Shown here one piece after another: positions 47,877-58,544 of a DNA stretch of 64,000 bases; position 1 is the stretch's first letter; the number at the start of each line of letters is the position of its first letter. This stretch comes from Isoetes taiwanensis (taxonomy: Eukaryota; Streptophyta; Lycopodiopsida; Isoetales; Isoetaceae): positions 10,687,857 through 10,751,856 of the forward strand of contig JAJEKV010000031.1 of NCBI GenBank assembly GCA_021234155.1, written 5' to 3'. The notes under the pieces are model-generated. The model made no database searches and was not told the origin of the DNA. It saw only the letters and a list, made by a program, of their open reading frames with translations. The position numbers were made by a program, and so were the translations under genes.

Positions 47877-49542
47877 CTAAAGAACAAGCCACAATCCAAT
47901 AACCTGCTCAAACATTACTGCAGTAGCATACCAATGTGGCAAATCTGATGTAATGTAATAGAACTTGCTAAAACAACATATTCCAGGTAGCTTATTAGTC
48001 TCAAATGGTGCAAACAAACCTTTAGGAGCATCTTTGGCTGTTGCATATTGAAATAAAGTGCTACTCATGTCCAACTTCCCTTCCTTTATCACATAGTCAT
48101 GCTCAAATTTACTCACCTCTTCCACACTTCCATGCTCAAACATGAAAGGAACTAATTTTCCTTGATTCTTAGACTTCTTCGGACTGCTCAAAGCATAAAA
48201 CATTAGCAATTCTAGCTCACGGTTTAGTGCCAAATCATCGAAGCGAGCAAATTTCTCCATTTGAGGCATGTAACAGTCTTGTTCAGCTGGTATACATGTC
48301 TTAAATCTGAAAAGTTTCATAAAGAGGATCTTGTCTTATGATTGGTCACTAATTTCAAGAGTATGTAACATACCCTTACAGTGCCCAAATGCTAAAGTAT
48401 TAATGCTTTCTACCTCTAGCTCACATAGTAATGGTTCATCATCATCCAAAAAATGTTTCATACGTGTGAAAAGTCTCAAACTCAGGGCTGCTCAAGCATC
48501 TATCACTTTCTTTCTCATGACAATGCTCAAACTTATCATTTTCACATAAAAGAACATGCTCATACTCTTCAACCATGTGAGTTGTGATTAGATTTACCTG
48601 ATTTCTATTTGTCGCATCCATGCTTGATTTCAGAGGATGATCTATATTCACTCCACTGCCCGTATTTGCTCCTTTGACTAAATATCCATTGATACTTACA
48701 TCGCAAAGAAATAGCCCTGGATCCTTGGACTGTCGGGCTGGTGGCTCTATTATACTCTTATTTGAATCATTTGATAGAATTGTGGGACTGAAATTTCTGA
48801 TTTTCTTCTTCCTCCTAACTCTTGCAACAAATTAGGATAATAATGCATCAATTGCTCAACATTAAGTGTGATTTTAGTAGCTAAAACTTAGCTGATCACA
48901 TCATCTTCATTCTGGAATTTGCTCATCCACCATAATAGGCATTACTATCGGATGATTTCCTTCTATAGGAAAACTGCTCGTTGGGCAACACATTGAATTG
49001 CACCTTCTTAGGTGCTGATACCTTCAAAGCTTGTCCCTTCAAAGCCTTGGGAAAAGAGGTCTTAGTCTTAGCCAAGAATTGGCACTACTCTTGGTTCTTG
49101 CACCACCTTTTGTGATCTTGTAACCGCATTTACTTCTCCAATCTCTTCTTCTTGCTGAAATGGGTCACTGTCTACCTCAACAAATCCACAAGTCTCTTGC
49201 TTCTTAAGCTCCTCAATAAGAGCCTTAATTTGAGGATTATCAATGTACTTTGCATCTTGAATGCGAACCTCATTATTAGGAAGAGGTACTTGATTCAAAC
49301 GCTTCTTTGCCTTTGTGGATACTTGTTGGTTGCCCATTCCGGTTTCCCATGAATTTTCCAACAAGTACTCTCATAATGCTTGAATTTATCACATAATTTG
49401 CAATACAAATGAGTCTTACTTGGATACCATTCTTGTTTGGCTGCACCATTTGTGTAGAACTCATTGGAGCTTGTTGGGCAATTGAGCTTGTAGCATCATT
49501 GGCACTTGTGGCATGATAGGTGCTGCTTGCATTGGTTGAATA
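47877..49542 (-). pseudogene. LTR-retrotransposon gag-protease region, right copy
   Basis: Minus-strand continuation of the gag at 51909-52919 after removal of E5. It carries the third CCHC knuckle (about 49359-49400; one frame broken by an indel), the Glu-rich linker (EELKKQETCGFVEVDSDPFQ, about 49170-49230), the protease-like phrase LFLCDVSINGYLVKGANTGS (about 48670-48720) and the Glu/His stretch (48545-48651). It then runs on uninterrupted to 47877 (PAEQDCYMPQMEKFARFDDL, ALNRELELLMFYALSS), a part the left copy lacks. Several frameshifts. Confidence 0.75.
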
Positions 49543-51903
49543 TGTAGCATTATAACGGGGTTTTTTTGTGATTTTATACGGCTTTTTGGCATGGTTTTCA
49601 TATGATTTCATGGGGTATTCACGTGGGACGATACTAAATGGTATTTCTAGAGTGCACCCATTTGTTAGCCATTGATTTTTAAAGAAGAGGAAAAATCGTG
49701 TGGTTGTGGGCTTTTATTGTTTGCATGTTTTTAAGCTTAGGTTTCAAATATTAGGATAATATTAGGTTTGTGGTTTTCAAAAAAAAACGTTTTTGAAGCG
49801 ATCCGGATTTGGGATGATGCGAGAGGTAGGTAGGCCGGGCATCGAAGCGCTGAAACCATGTTGCGTTTGCCTCGGCGAAAGGGCATCCGGATTTGGCATG
49901 ATGCGCAGGTAGGGCGGGCATCGAAAAGCGCCTATGTCCGGACCGGTGTTAGAACTATGTCCGGTCGGCATGAGAGGCTGAGACAAGGCTCCATCTCCAT
50001 CTCTTATGGCATCGATGGGTCCGATAAGGTAAAACGAAAGGAAACATCGTTATAATCGCATCTGAGAATCATAGCACATGCATCATCTGTAATTTGAGGT
50101 AGAAAACCAAGTGAAGCTCATGTTCACTTTCCAAATTTTCAAAATGGAAGCAAAGACATGCATTTGCATTACTTTATCTTCTGATAGCATGCTTGTGCAA
50201 GAGGCCATAAGCCAAAAGGCAAGGCCATATACACAACAACATTTGAATTTTTTTTTTGTGTGTTTTAAAAATGTACAGACAATCTTAGACTAATTTCTTT
50301 TTGAATGTGAAGGTAATTTCTTTAGGAGTAGGATTGCTCATCTTCAGGAAAATAAACTTCATATCTTCCTAATTCGCAATGACCAGTTGGTCCCTCTTGA
50401 AAACACGCAAAGAACAAGCGGCAAAGCTTCAGCCCTAATCTAAATCTTCTGACCATACCAGGTATGAGCTACTCACCGTATTTGGAAGGCTGGCTATGCA
50501 AATTCTCTTCCCAATACACATAAGTTTTCGGCTATGGGGCAAGCGGTGTCAAAACGTTACAATAGATGGCAGCTTCATATCTTCCTCATTCCTAAACCAG
50601 CGACCCAGTTGGTCCTACCGAGAAACCTGCAAAGAACAAGCAAAGAAAGCTTCAGCCCTAATCTAAATCTTCCCGACCATACCGTATATGAGCTACTCAC
50701 CGTATTTGGAAGGATTTTGTGAAGCATCCAAAGTTGTGTTTGTATAAGTCTAAACCGTCAGGGTTTCATTCCGTGATACGCTCCGCCATTTCATGTCTTT
50801 CTTTGGCGCTGTTTTTAATCTTTGCGTTTAATCTTTGGGCATCTTTGTTCAATGTACTCACGCATGCCAAGTTTCCTTTACCATATAGCGAACCGTGATG
50901 GAAAACATCCTATTGCTGGTAATGAACATCTTCGCTAACTCTCTTGCACCACTATCATACAAAGACCTAGCGGTGCAAAGAAGTTCGAGATATTTAAACA
51001 TATTTAAAGCAGACAAATGCTATTCTAAGACGAGATCTCGAAATTGGTCCTACATATACTACATATACATCTTATTATTTTTAAAATGTTTCGGATTTTT
51101 CCTGCTATTATGCTAATATGTGTGTGTGCCAATTGAAAAACAAAGGTGGGAGATACACTCTAAACTTGTATATTGTGGGTTGAAGATGATTTTTTTGTAA
51201 CGACTCTTTAATTCATATGTCTATCAAATATGGCTCTTTAGAAGAAGTTGTGCATGTTTCTATGGAAGTTGTGGATGCGAATGCTAAGAATACACCACGA
51301 TCTTTCTAAAGTGAAAGCAAAGAACAAATCTTTCTCCTCTTGCGGCATCATGTTAAGTTGATAAGCATATACTCTAATTATGCGATTCTTTTATCAAGTA
51401 ATCTTAGGTTTCTTAGATACTTTTATTTTTACCTTCTATTAGTTCCAATATTTCACGTGCAACTTACTCATAATATGCTAGATATTCTTGCTTTCGTACT
51501 CCTATTTAGCATTTGTTTATTCATCCTGAGTTTTTTATTCATTCGTATGATCCTATGATGACTTTTACATTTTTTTCTCCCTTTTGTTAGGGCCCGAAGG
51601 GCCCAAAAAATTTTTTCATATAACAATCAACATATCAACATTAATTAACACAAACCATTACATTTAACAATTTTAAATTAAAACCCCCTTGAAACCCCTT
51701 TTGGTTTGGGTGCATATTCACACGGGGGGTGACGTAGGGCAGCGAGAGCACTCGTAAAATCATGTTATACATGTACAAAATCAACACTATATAGTACATT
51801 GCCTCAAATCTTATAGTATTTTGCAAATTGTGTTATACAGTATACCAAAATTTGTACAGGCATACCCCACAAACGAGGATCTCTATGTACGGTCTAGATC
51901 GAG
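49543..51903 (+). mobile_element. Composite element E5, inserted in a gag gene
   Basis: T1 starts TGTAGCATTATAACGGGG at 49543; the distal end is in the foldback core (GGTCTAGATCGAG, 51903). The pentamer GAATA stands at 49538-49542 and 51904-51908. AGCAT near each end is an alternative duplication. Removing the element and one pentamer joins the two gag halves in frame. The hairpin GGGCCCGAAGGGCCC is at 51590-51604. Length 2361 bp, equal within two bases to E3. Confidence 0.7.
51590..51903. repeat. Foldback module FB4 (proximal half only)
   Basis: Hairpin GGGCCCGAAGGGCCC, arm with CCCTTTTGGTTTGGGTGCAT, and core to GATCGAG. The distal inverted arm present in FB1-FB3 is absent; retrotransposon gag sequence follows directly. 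Confidence 0.85.
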
Positions 51904-51908
51904 GAATA

Positions 51909-52919
51909 AAGAGCATAACAGCAAATACCGGATTGGCCCTCTCAAAGAATCTCTTCTCTCTACATTCTTGATCATTATGACCTTTTATTTGGCATCCTGA
52001 GCAGAATTTCAGCAATCTACATGTAGTATCAGAATGTCCAATAGACCCACAATACTCACAAGTAATAAACTGAACCTCCCTTGGCTTCTCACCAATTGTA
52101 AGCTTAGAAATCTTGGCTGCAATATCCTCTGTTTTATGCTCTGGAGCAGCAACTTCATGAATGTATCCCAACTTATCTTCAGCCTTGAGAACATACTTTT
52201 GTGCCTCTAGCAATGTTGTAGGTTGTTTAGCCTTCACCTTATGAGCAATAGCTTGTTTCAGCCCCTTCACATACCATTGAATATCCATTTCATCACTCCT
52301 TGCAATCTTCCAATGAACTACGGCTTTGAGAACCGCAATATACCTCTGATTATACTCTAATTGATTCATCTTCCTTTTGTGTGAAATTGGTCCACCTTTC
52401 CGTAGTCTTATCCTTACCATGAACTTCTTGATAATTAGCAATGAAAGCTTCCTTTAATTCCTGATATGTCATGGTATCTAGTTGCATTTGTGCCCATTCC
52501 TCCACTGAATCTTGCAAAGAACTATGAAACAAAAGCAAATAATCACCAACCGGTAGCTTACATTGCTGGCAATACCTCTCAAACTTCACAATATGCTTCA
52601 AAGGATCCCGATCTACCAGATTATCAAACTTGGGAATCCCCATTGTCTGAAAACCCCATACCATGGGTGGTAATACAGCCACCCATGGGAAAAACGAAAT
52701 TGAATCTCCCTCCAATTTGAAAAACGAAATTGGATTACCTTCTAGATCAGTAAATGGAATCAAAACCTCCTGGATCTGAGAATTAGACCCCAGATCTGCT
52801 CCAAAATCTGAAAATGAAATTGAATCTTGATGCAATTTTGAGCCCAAAAATTGACTCACCGGTCCCCTTCTTGTTACGATGGAGCTTGGTGGGATCTCCT
52901 TCTTACTTCTCTTGGGCAT
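51909..52919 (-). pseudogene. LTR-retrotransposon gag, N-terminal and nucleocapsid part
   Basis: ATG at 52919 (MPKRSKKEIPPSSIVTRRG). The minus reading runs to about 52350 with the capsid-type phrase DPLKHIVKFERYCQQCKLPV, then WAQMQLDTMTYQELKEAFIA. A single frame change near 52370-52390 leads into YNQRYIAVLKAVVHWKIARS, then two CCHC knuckles: CEYCGSIGHSDTTC (about 52020-52061) and CSGCQIKGHNDQEC (about 51963-52004). The rest of gag is beyond E5 (49542 downwards). No reverse transcriptase or integrase is visible in the window, so the element is incomplete. Confidence 0.85.
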
Positions 52920-53110
52920 AAAACTATGCTCCCCTTGTCAAATTATACCCCACAAATCAATTACGGCAAAATCCCCTTCACACAAGAAATTGCTCCTTTC
53001 TCAATGGTGTCGTTCTTTACCGACGATCACCAATACCAATGGTAACAACTCCTTTTTCAATAGAAATTCTTGCCGATCAATGGTCTGTCGAGCACCGTGG
53101 TCGCCAAATT

Positions 53111-53469
53111 ATTAGAGCCTGAACTCTAACCTTGCAAGAAGGATGAAAAACCCAACAATCCAAGCTCAATCTATCAGATCAAGGCACTACACAACACAAA
53201 GATTCATCATCTCCATAGCTAGATCAAGCAAAAATGCTCTCTCCCAATACACCGTCTCTCTGTTCTTCTCTCTCTGCTCAGATAATACAATGATCATCAT
53301 GGATACGTGCAAATATCCCGCGCGTGCGTAATGTGCGATATCCCTCCATATACGGTGATATAATCTCCTATACCACCTCAATAGTGGTGAGTGTGGTGAA
53401 TGGTGAGTGGTGACGAGTGTGGTGAGTGGTGAGTGGTGACGAGTGTGGTGAATGGTGATCACCCCAACA
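53111..53469 (-). mobile_element. 5' LTR of the gag-bearing retrotransposon
   Basis: On the minus strand the LTR would start TGTTGGGGTGATC at 53469 and end near 53111 (GGCTCTAATA), followed by ATTTGGCGACCACGG, which looks like the primer-binding region common in plant LTR elements. It contains a GGTGAGTGGTGACGAGTGTG minisatellite (about 53386-53455). The second LTR is not in the window. The 3' boundary lacks a clear CA, so it may be off by a few bases. Confidence 0.6.
53386..53458. repeat. Minisatellite within the LTR
   Basis: Units of GTGAGTGGTGACGAGTGTGGTGAATG in variant form, two to three copies. Confidence 0.85.
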
Positions 53470-55251
53470 ATGACGTCAATGCACTATTTGGAAATTACTC
53501 AACTTTGCTGCGTAGGTCAGATGCACTCACTATGCCTGAACTTATGTAGCTATTTCGAGAATGTAGCATCAAGGCACCGGCAACTTACCTAGTAACGAAG
53601 TTCCTGATTGGAAGTCGTTCGTGAAAGGTTACATTCGAGACAAGAAGGATCGCTTGATTGGTCACTTGGAGCTCTTGCTTTTCAAGTTTGTCATGAGAGA
53701 TGGTTGGCCAATCATGTATTACAAGATGAGGCCAGGTCATTGGGAATGGTTGTCTCAGAATGGAATAAGAATGTGGAAGATAGATGCTAATGGTAAGCCC
53801 ACAATACCAATTGGAGTACTCAAGGCTGTGAAGCCATATGCAACACTAAGGGATATAGGTGCTTTGAGATCGTCCTTTGCGAAGTACATGATGCATTGGG
53901 CAAATATCTCTCGTGCTGGAATGAACTCATGGTCCACTGTCTACATGAACGAGGTTATTGACTATTGGTCAAATTTGATGCATGCACTTGGAAATTCCAT
54001 CAGGGGTAGCGGAAATCAAAGACTTCTGGCTTATAACTAGACAAGCCATGCTAGCTGAGTCAAATTCTGTAATGCACGACGATTACACACCACCACCCTA
54101 AGCAGATCACATTATTAAGCAGATCGCATTACATCTTCCATACAGTGCAGACCCTAAAAAGAACATGGAACTCTCTTCACATGGAAAAACTTAAGTGATA
54201 AGCATAGTTCTTTTTATCTTTACTTAATTACCTCAATTTCTATTTTCACGAAATTTTTTGAATAAGGGCATATGGTCAATGGTTCTGAGCACCTCTACTG
54301 TTGCATATATCATAGTGACTAATATGAAAAGCTGAATTGTTCAGAGCACAATGGGTGCCATATTATAGTCCAAAAAAAATTGGAGGGCAATATAGAGATG
54401 CCCCAAAGCAAATACATACATAGAGGCTATAAAGACATACAGAAATGTTATGAAACAAATACTATGATGAAATGCATACAAGAAGGCCACACATACAGAA
54501 ATACAGAGGTAGATGCAATAAAAAAATGCTATGAATGGAAATTTAGGCTCCTCGTACGTATACCTTCCTAAAACTCTTCCTACGACTTTGTCCGCAAATT
54601 CATGCTTGAGCAGAATAATCTCGAAGCTGCCGGTCTCGGAACAATGTAAGCCTGTCTTGGAACAATGCAACAGATCTAGTGATGGAGTTGTATACCCATG
54701 CTTTAGAGTGCAGATTCAAGAAGCCCTGCAGCACCTTAACCTCTTTTGAAAAAGTCTCAAATAGAAAAAAGCCTAACTTTAGCAACACTTGCATAACATA
54801 TTTAACGCAATCCCTATGACTGCTAGGAAATATTTTGACGACAGAGTTTTAGGCTATAAAATGCTTAAATCTAACTTAATAGTGGCATTTTGTTTTATCT
54901 TCAGGAATGTCACTTGTAATTATTGTCATCTCTTTTAGTAACCATAGTAATATGGTTGTCCTCCTTGATTATTCCAACCTGCAATATTGTGCTAAATGTC
55001 AATATAAAAAACAGATGTTTATAGCTTGGACCACTTCTTGTTTCTTTTACAGAAGAGATCATACTTACTTACTTGTAACAACTCGAAGCCTTGCAGCCAG
55101 AGACTGGATTATGAGACCCGAGATTGTGGAAAGAAGGGCAAAAATCTTCAAGGCACAAAAATGGCAACTCGACATTATCTCAACTTTGTAATTAGCACCT
55201 ACTTGAAGACACTAATATAACATGAAATTGATAACAAAATTGGAAGAAAAA
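53470..55251 (+). repeat. Direct duplication, unit A
   Basis: Matches unit B (about 56858-58509) in the same orientation over nearly its whole length. Unit A has two internal stretches absent from B (about 54810-54860 and 54978-55060). It begins directly at the LTR edge (ATGACGTCAATGCACTATTT against ATGATATCAATGCACTATTT in B). Confidence 0.9.
53621..54040 (+). CDS. Unknown 139-codon ORF, unit A (probably not functional)
   Basis: The frame is open from upstream of 53621 (NLPSNEVPDWKSF precedes) to a stop at 54038. It contains GYIRDKKDRLIGHLELLLFK, FVMRDGWPIMYYKMRPGHWE and YMMHWANISRAGMNSWSTVY. I do not recognise a family. It is 11 residues different from the unit B copy; the base changes I counted are about 13 non-synonymous against 4 synonymous, roughly what drift without selection gives. 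Upstream of the shared part the two copies are in different frames because of a one-base indel near 56990. It may be an exon of a decayed gene or a transposon protein. Confidence 0.35.
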   Translation: MKGYIRDKKDRLIGHLELLLFKFVMRDGWPIMYYKMRPGHWEWLSQNGIRMWKIDANGKPTIPIGVLKAVKPYATLRDIGALRSSFAKYMMHWANISRAGMNSWSTVYMNEVIDYWSNLMHALGNSIRGSGNQRLLAYN

Positions 55252-55579
55252 TATGCTTCAAGTCTAACTAGTAGAAAATATGCATTGTGAGCCTACATCT
55301 AGCCTATAATCTAGCAAAACATGCATTGGATAGCTAACATAAAATGCCACCATCATGCATTAGTTGGGGTTTCAACATTGCAAACTTGTTATGATTTCGG
55401 GTCATCTTTTGTCGTGGGAGGCTTTTCAGACGAGATTTTTTGTTATCTGAGATGGGATCTGCAAATTTGGGCAGGGGTGCTGAATACCAAAAAGTATAGC
55501 AATGGACAAGAGTTCTTACGCAACTAGACAATTGCTCGCCGAAACAGAATAGATATCTTTTCTCTTACCTTTCTTATCT
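55252..55579. other. No supported gene
   Basis: Short AT-rich stretch between unit A and the LINE insertion; nothing recognised. Confidence 0.5.
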
Positions 55580-56816
55580 TGTATGGTTAAAGTTTTTTTT
55601 TTTTTTTGAAGAACTGTGTCATCAATATATTAAAAGAATGGTAATGTTACAAAGCAAGTGAGGAGGAAGGAGAACTGCCTAAAGAGACAGTGATACCCGA
55701 CACTCCACAACAAACTCACAAACAAACTGCAACTCACTTCTTTGTACAAACCGACCATCACCATCTACAACACCCAAGAAGTCCCGCTTAAATGGCAAAC
55801 TTCCGCTCTACTAATCCCAGGGAACACCGTAAAGCTTTTGAAATAGTTTGTACCGAAGTCGAGGAATCGAGAGGGCAGCAGTCAATCCCCCGAAAGATCC
55901 ACAACCGCCCCGCCTAAATCAACCACACCAACCAAGCCACGCGACGGATGCAAGGCTTGCTGCCGCAAGAGCGCCAAGCACCGAGACACATGAAGCAAAG
56001 AATGGGGCTAGTCAATCTCACACCGAAATAGAGCCCCGACCCAATCAGGCGCCGCAAGTGAGGGCATAAAACCGCACAATGCTCTCTGATCTCAATGATG
56101 AAGGCCACAACAAGGGCAAAGAGGGCTCACACCCAGCCTAAACCGACTCACAAGGACATTCACCCGAGCATAGCCGGTGCACCACACGGCCACGAAGCAC
56201 CTAACCCGATTGGGGAAGTGAGCTCCATGTCCACGCCCAAACCGAAGCCATCGAGAACCGGAAGCTGCAGAGACCACTTGCTTGAAGGGGCAGAGTGTCA
56301 TGAATAGCCAACACCCGGTAACAAGACCGCTACAAAACAAGAAGACACAACATCCGGATGAACCTTCCAAACCCGCACCACCACATCATCATCGAGGGAC
56401 TATAGGTATGTGTAGCGGAATACTTCGCCACTTGTTCCCGTGATACTTCGGGTCCACGCCCTTCGTGCAAAAGCGAGCTCGAAAGAACTCCACCGGCTAG
56501 CTGACCACCCCAATACCAATCCTCCAAGGTGAGCACAACGGCCGCCTCCAACGGGCTCAAGCGCCAGAGAGCATGCGTTGATGGCGACCAAGGGCAAGTC
56601 TTGCCAGGGGTAGAGGAACCCACAAGAAAGGAGAAGAGTGGTGATAAACCGAGGCATAATCTAGCTGGAAGAGCACATGCACATGATCCCAAGCCCGCAG
56701 CACCCCCGTGAGAAAAGGGGATGCATGTGGAAAAGGCCGGAGACCATACAACATTGCCCGGGGGCAACTCCACATGCACGACGGCTTCCCAAACGCCACA
56801 CAATGTATGGTTAAAG
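55580..56816 (-). mobile_element. 5'-truncated LINE, copy L-b, with 13-bp target duplication
   Basis: Body 55593-56803 (1211 bp), minus strand, with a poly(A) of 15 (seen as T at 55593-55607) preceded in sense by TGACACAGTTCTTC. The identical TGTATGGTTAAAG lies at 55580-55592 and 56804-56816. It is longer at the 5' end than L-a by about 250 bp. ORF remnants on the minus strand read VWEAVVHVELPPGNVVWSPA and LEDWYWGGQLAGG but are frame-broken. Confidence 0.92.
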
Positions 56817-56857
56817 GTTTTTGATCAGGTCCGGTGGCTTCATGATGGTTGGGCACA

Positions 56858-58509
56858 CCCATGATGATATCAATGCACTATTTGGAAATTACTCAACTTT
56901 GCTGCGCAGGTCAGATGCACTCACTATTCTTGAACTTATGTAGCTATTTTGAGAATGTAGCATCAAGGCATCGGCAACTTACCTGGTAACCGAAGTTCCT
57001 GATTGGAAGTCGTTCGTGAAAGGTTACATTCGAGACAAGAAGGATCGCTTGATTGGTCACTTGGAGCTCTTGCTTTTCAAGTTTGTCATGAGAGATGGTT
57101 GGCCGATCATGTATTACAAGATGAGGCCAGGGCATCGGAAATGGTTGTCTGAGAATGGAATAAGAATGTGGAAGCCAGATGCTAATGGTAAACACACAAT
57201 ACCAATGGGAGTACTGAAGATTGTGAAGCCATATGCAACACTAAGGGATATAGGTGCTTTGAGATCGTCCATTGTGAAGTACATGATGCATTGGGCAAAT
57301 ATCTCTCGTGCTGGAATGAACTCATGGTCCACTGTCTACATGAACGAGGTTATTGACTATTGGTCAAATTTGATGCATGCACTTAGAAATTCCATCAGGG
57401 GTAGAGGAAATCAAAGACTTCTGGCTTATAACTAGACAAGCCATGCTATTCGAAGTCAAATTAGAATGCGACGATTTATACACCACCACCCTAAGCAGAT
57501 CACATTATTAAGCAGATCGCATTACATCTTCCATACAATGCAAACCCTAAAAAGCACATGGAACTCTCTTCACATGGAAAAACTTAAGTGATAAGCATAG
57601 TTCTTTTTATCTTTACTTAATTACCTCAATTTCTATTTTCACGAATTTTTTTTAATAAGGGCATATGATCAATGGTTCTGAGCACCTCTACTATTGCATA
57701 TATCATAGTGACTAATATGAAAAGCTGTTCAGAGCACAATGGGTGCCATATTATAGTCCAAAAAATGTTAGAGGGCAATATAGAGATGCCCCAAAGCAAA
57801 TACATACATAGAGGCTATAAAGACATACAGAAATGTTATGAAACAAATACTATGATGAAATGCATACAAGAAGGCCACACATACAGAAATACAGAGGTAG
57901 ATACAATAAAGAAATGCTATGAATGAAAATTTAGGCTCTTCGTATGTATACCTTCTTAAAACTCTTCCTACGACTTTGTCCGCAAATTCATGTTTGAGCA
58001 GAATAATCTCGAAGCTGCAGGTCTTGGAACAATGTAGCCTGTCTTGGAACAATGCAACAGATCTAGTGATGGGGTTGTATACCCATGCTTTAGAGTGCAG
58101 ATTCAAGAATCCCTGCAACACCTTAACCTCTTTTGAAAAAATCTCAAATAGAAAAAAGCCTAACTTCAGCAACACTTGCATAATATATTTAACGCATAGA
58201 ATGCTTAAATCTAACTTAATAATGGAATTATGATTTATCTTCAAGAATGTCACTTGTAATTATTGTCATCTCTTCTAGTAACCATAGTAATATGGTTGTC
58301 CTCCTTGATTATTCCAATCATACTTACTTACTTGTAACAACTCGAAGCCTTGCAGCCAGAGACTGGATTATGGGACCAGAGATTGTGGCAAAAAGGGCAA
58401 AAATCTTCAAGGCACAAAAATGGCAACTCAACATTATCTCAACTTTGTAATTAGCACCTACTTGAAGACACTAACATAACATGAAATTGATAACAAAATT
58501 GGAAGAAAA
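56858..58509 (+). repeat. Direct duplication, unit B
   Basis: Second copy of 53470-55251; the shorter form. It ends near GGAAGAAAAATA, where the two units part. Confidence 0.9.
57016..57435 (+). CDS. Unknown 139-codon ORF, unit B (probably not functional)
   Basis: Counterpart of 53621-54040 with the same stop. Changes relative to A include W to R, E to K, I to P and G to R, several of them radical. Upstream, GGTAACCGAAG replaces AGTAACGAAG, so the reading frame before the ORF differs. No family recognised. Confidence 0.3.
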   Translation: MKGYIRDKKDRLIGHLELLLFKFVMRDGWPIMYYKMRPGHRKWLSENGIRMWKPDANGKHTIPMGVLKIVKPYATLRDIGALRSSIVKYMMHWANISRAGMNSWSTVYMNEVIDYWSNLMHALRNSIRGRGNQRLLAYN

Positions 58510-58544
58510 ATACAAACCAAGATGTTCTTTATACTCACATAGAA

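Larger units (their letters stand above)
48291..51908 (-). repeat. Right arm of the 3.6-kb inverted duplication
   Basis: E5 plus gag, 3618 bp, inverted relative to 40638-44252. It continues seamlessly at both ends into the rest of the retrotransposon (47877 side and 51909 side), so it is probably the source copy, and the left arm the derived one. Confidence 0.9.

Noticed and set aside
40638-51908. Inverted arms as terminal repeats of one giant transposon
   Set aside because: The arms are bounded inside foldback cores and a gag gene, and the right arm continues into the rest of the retrotransposon, so this is a duplication rather than element ends.
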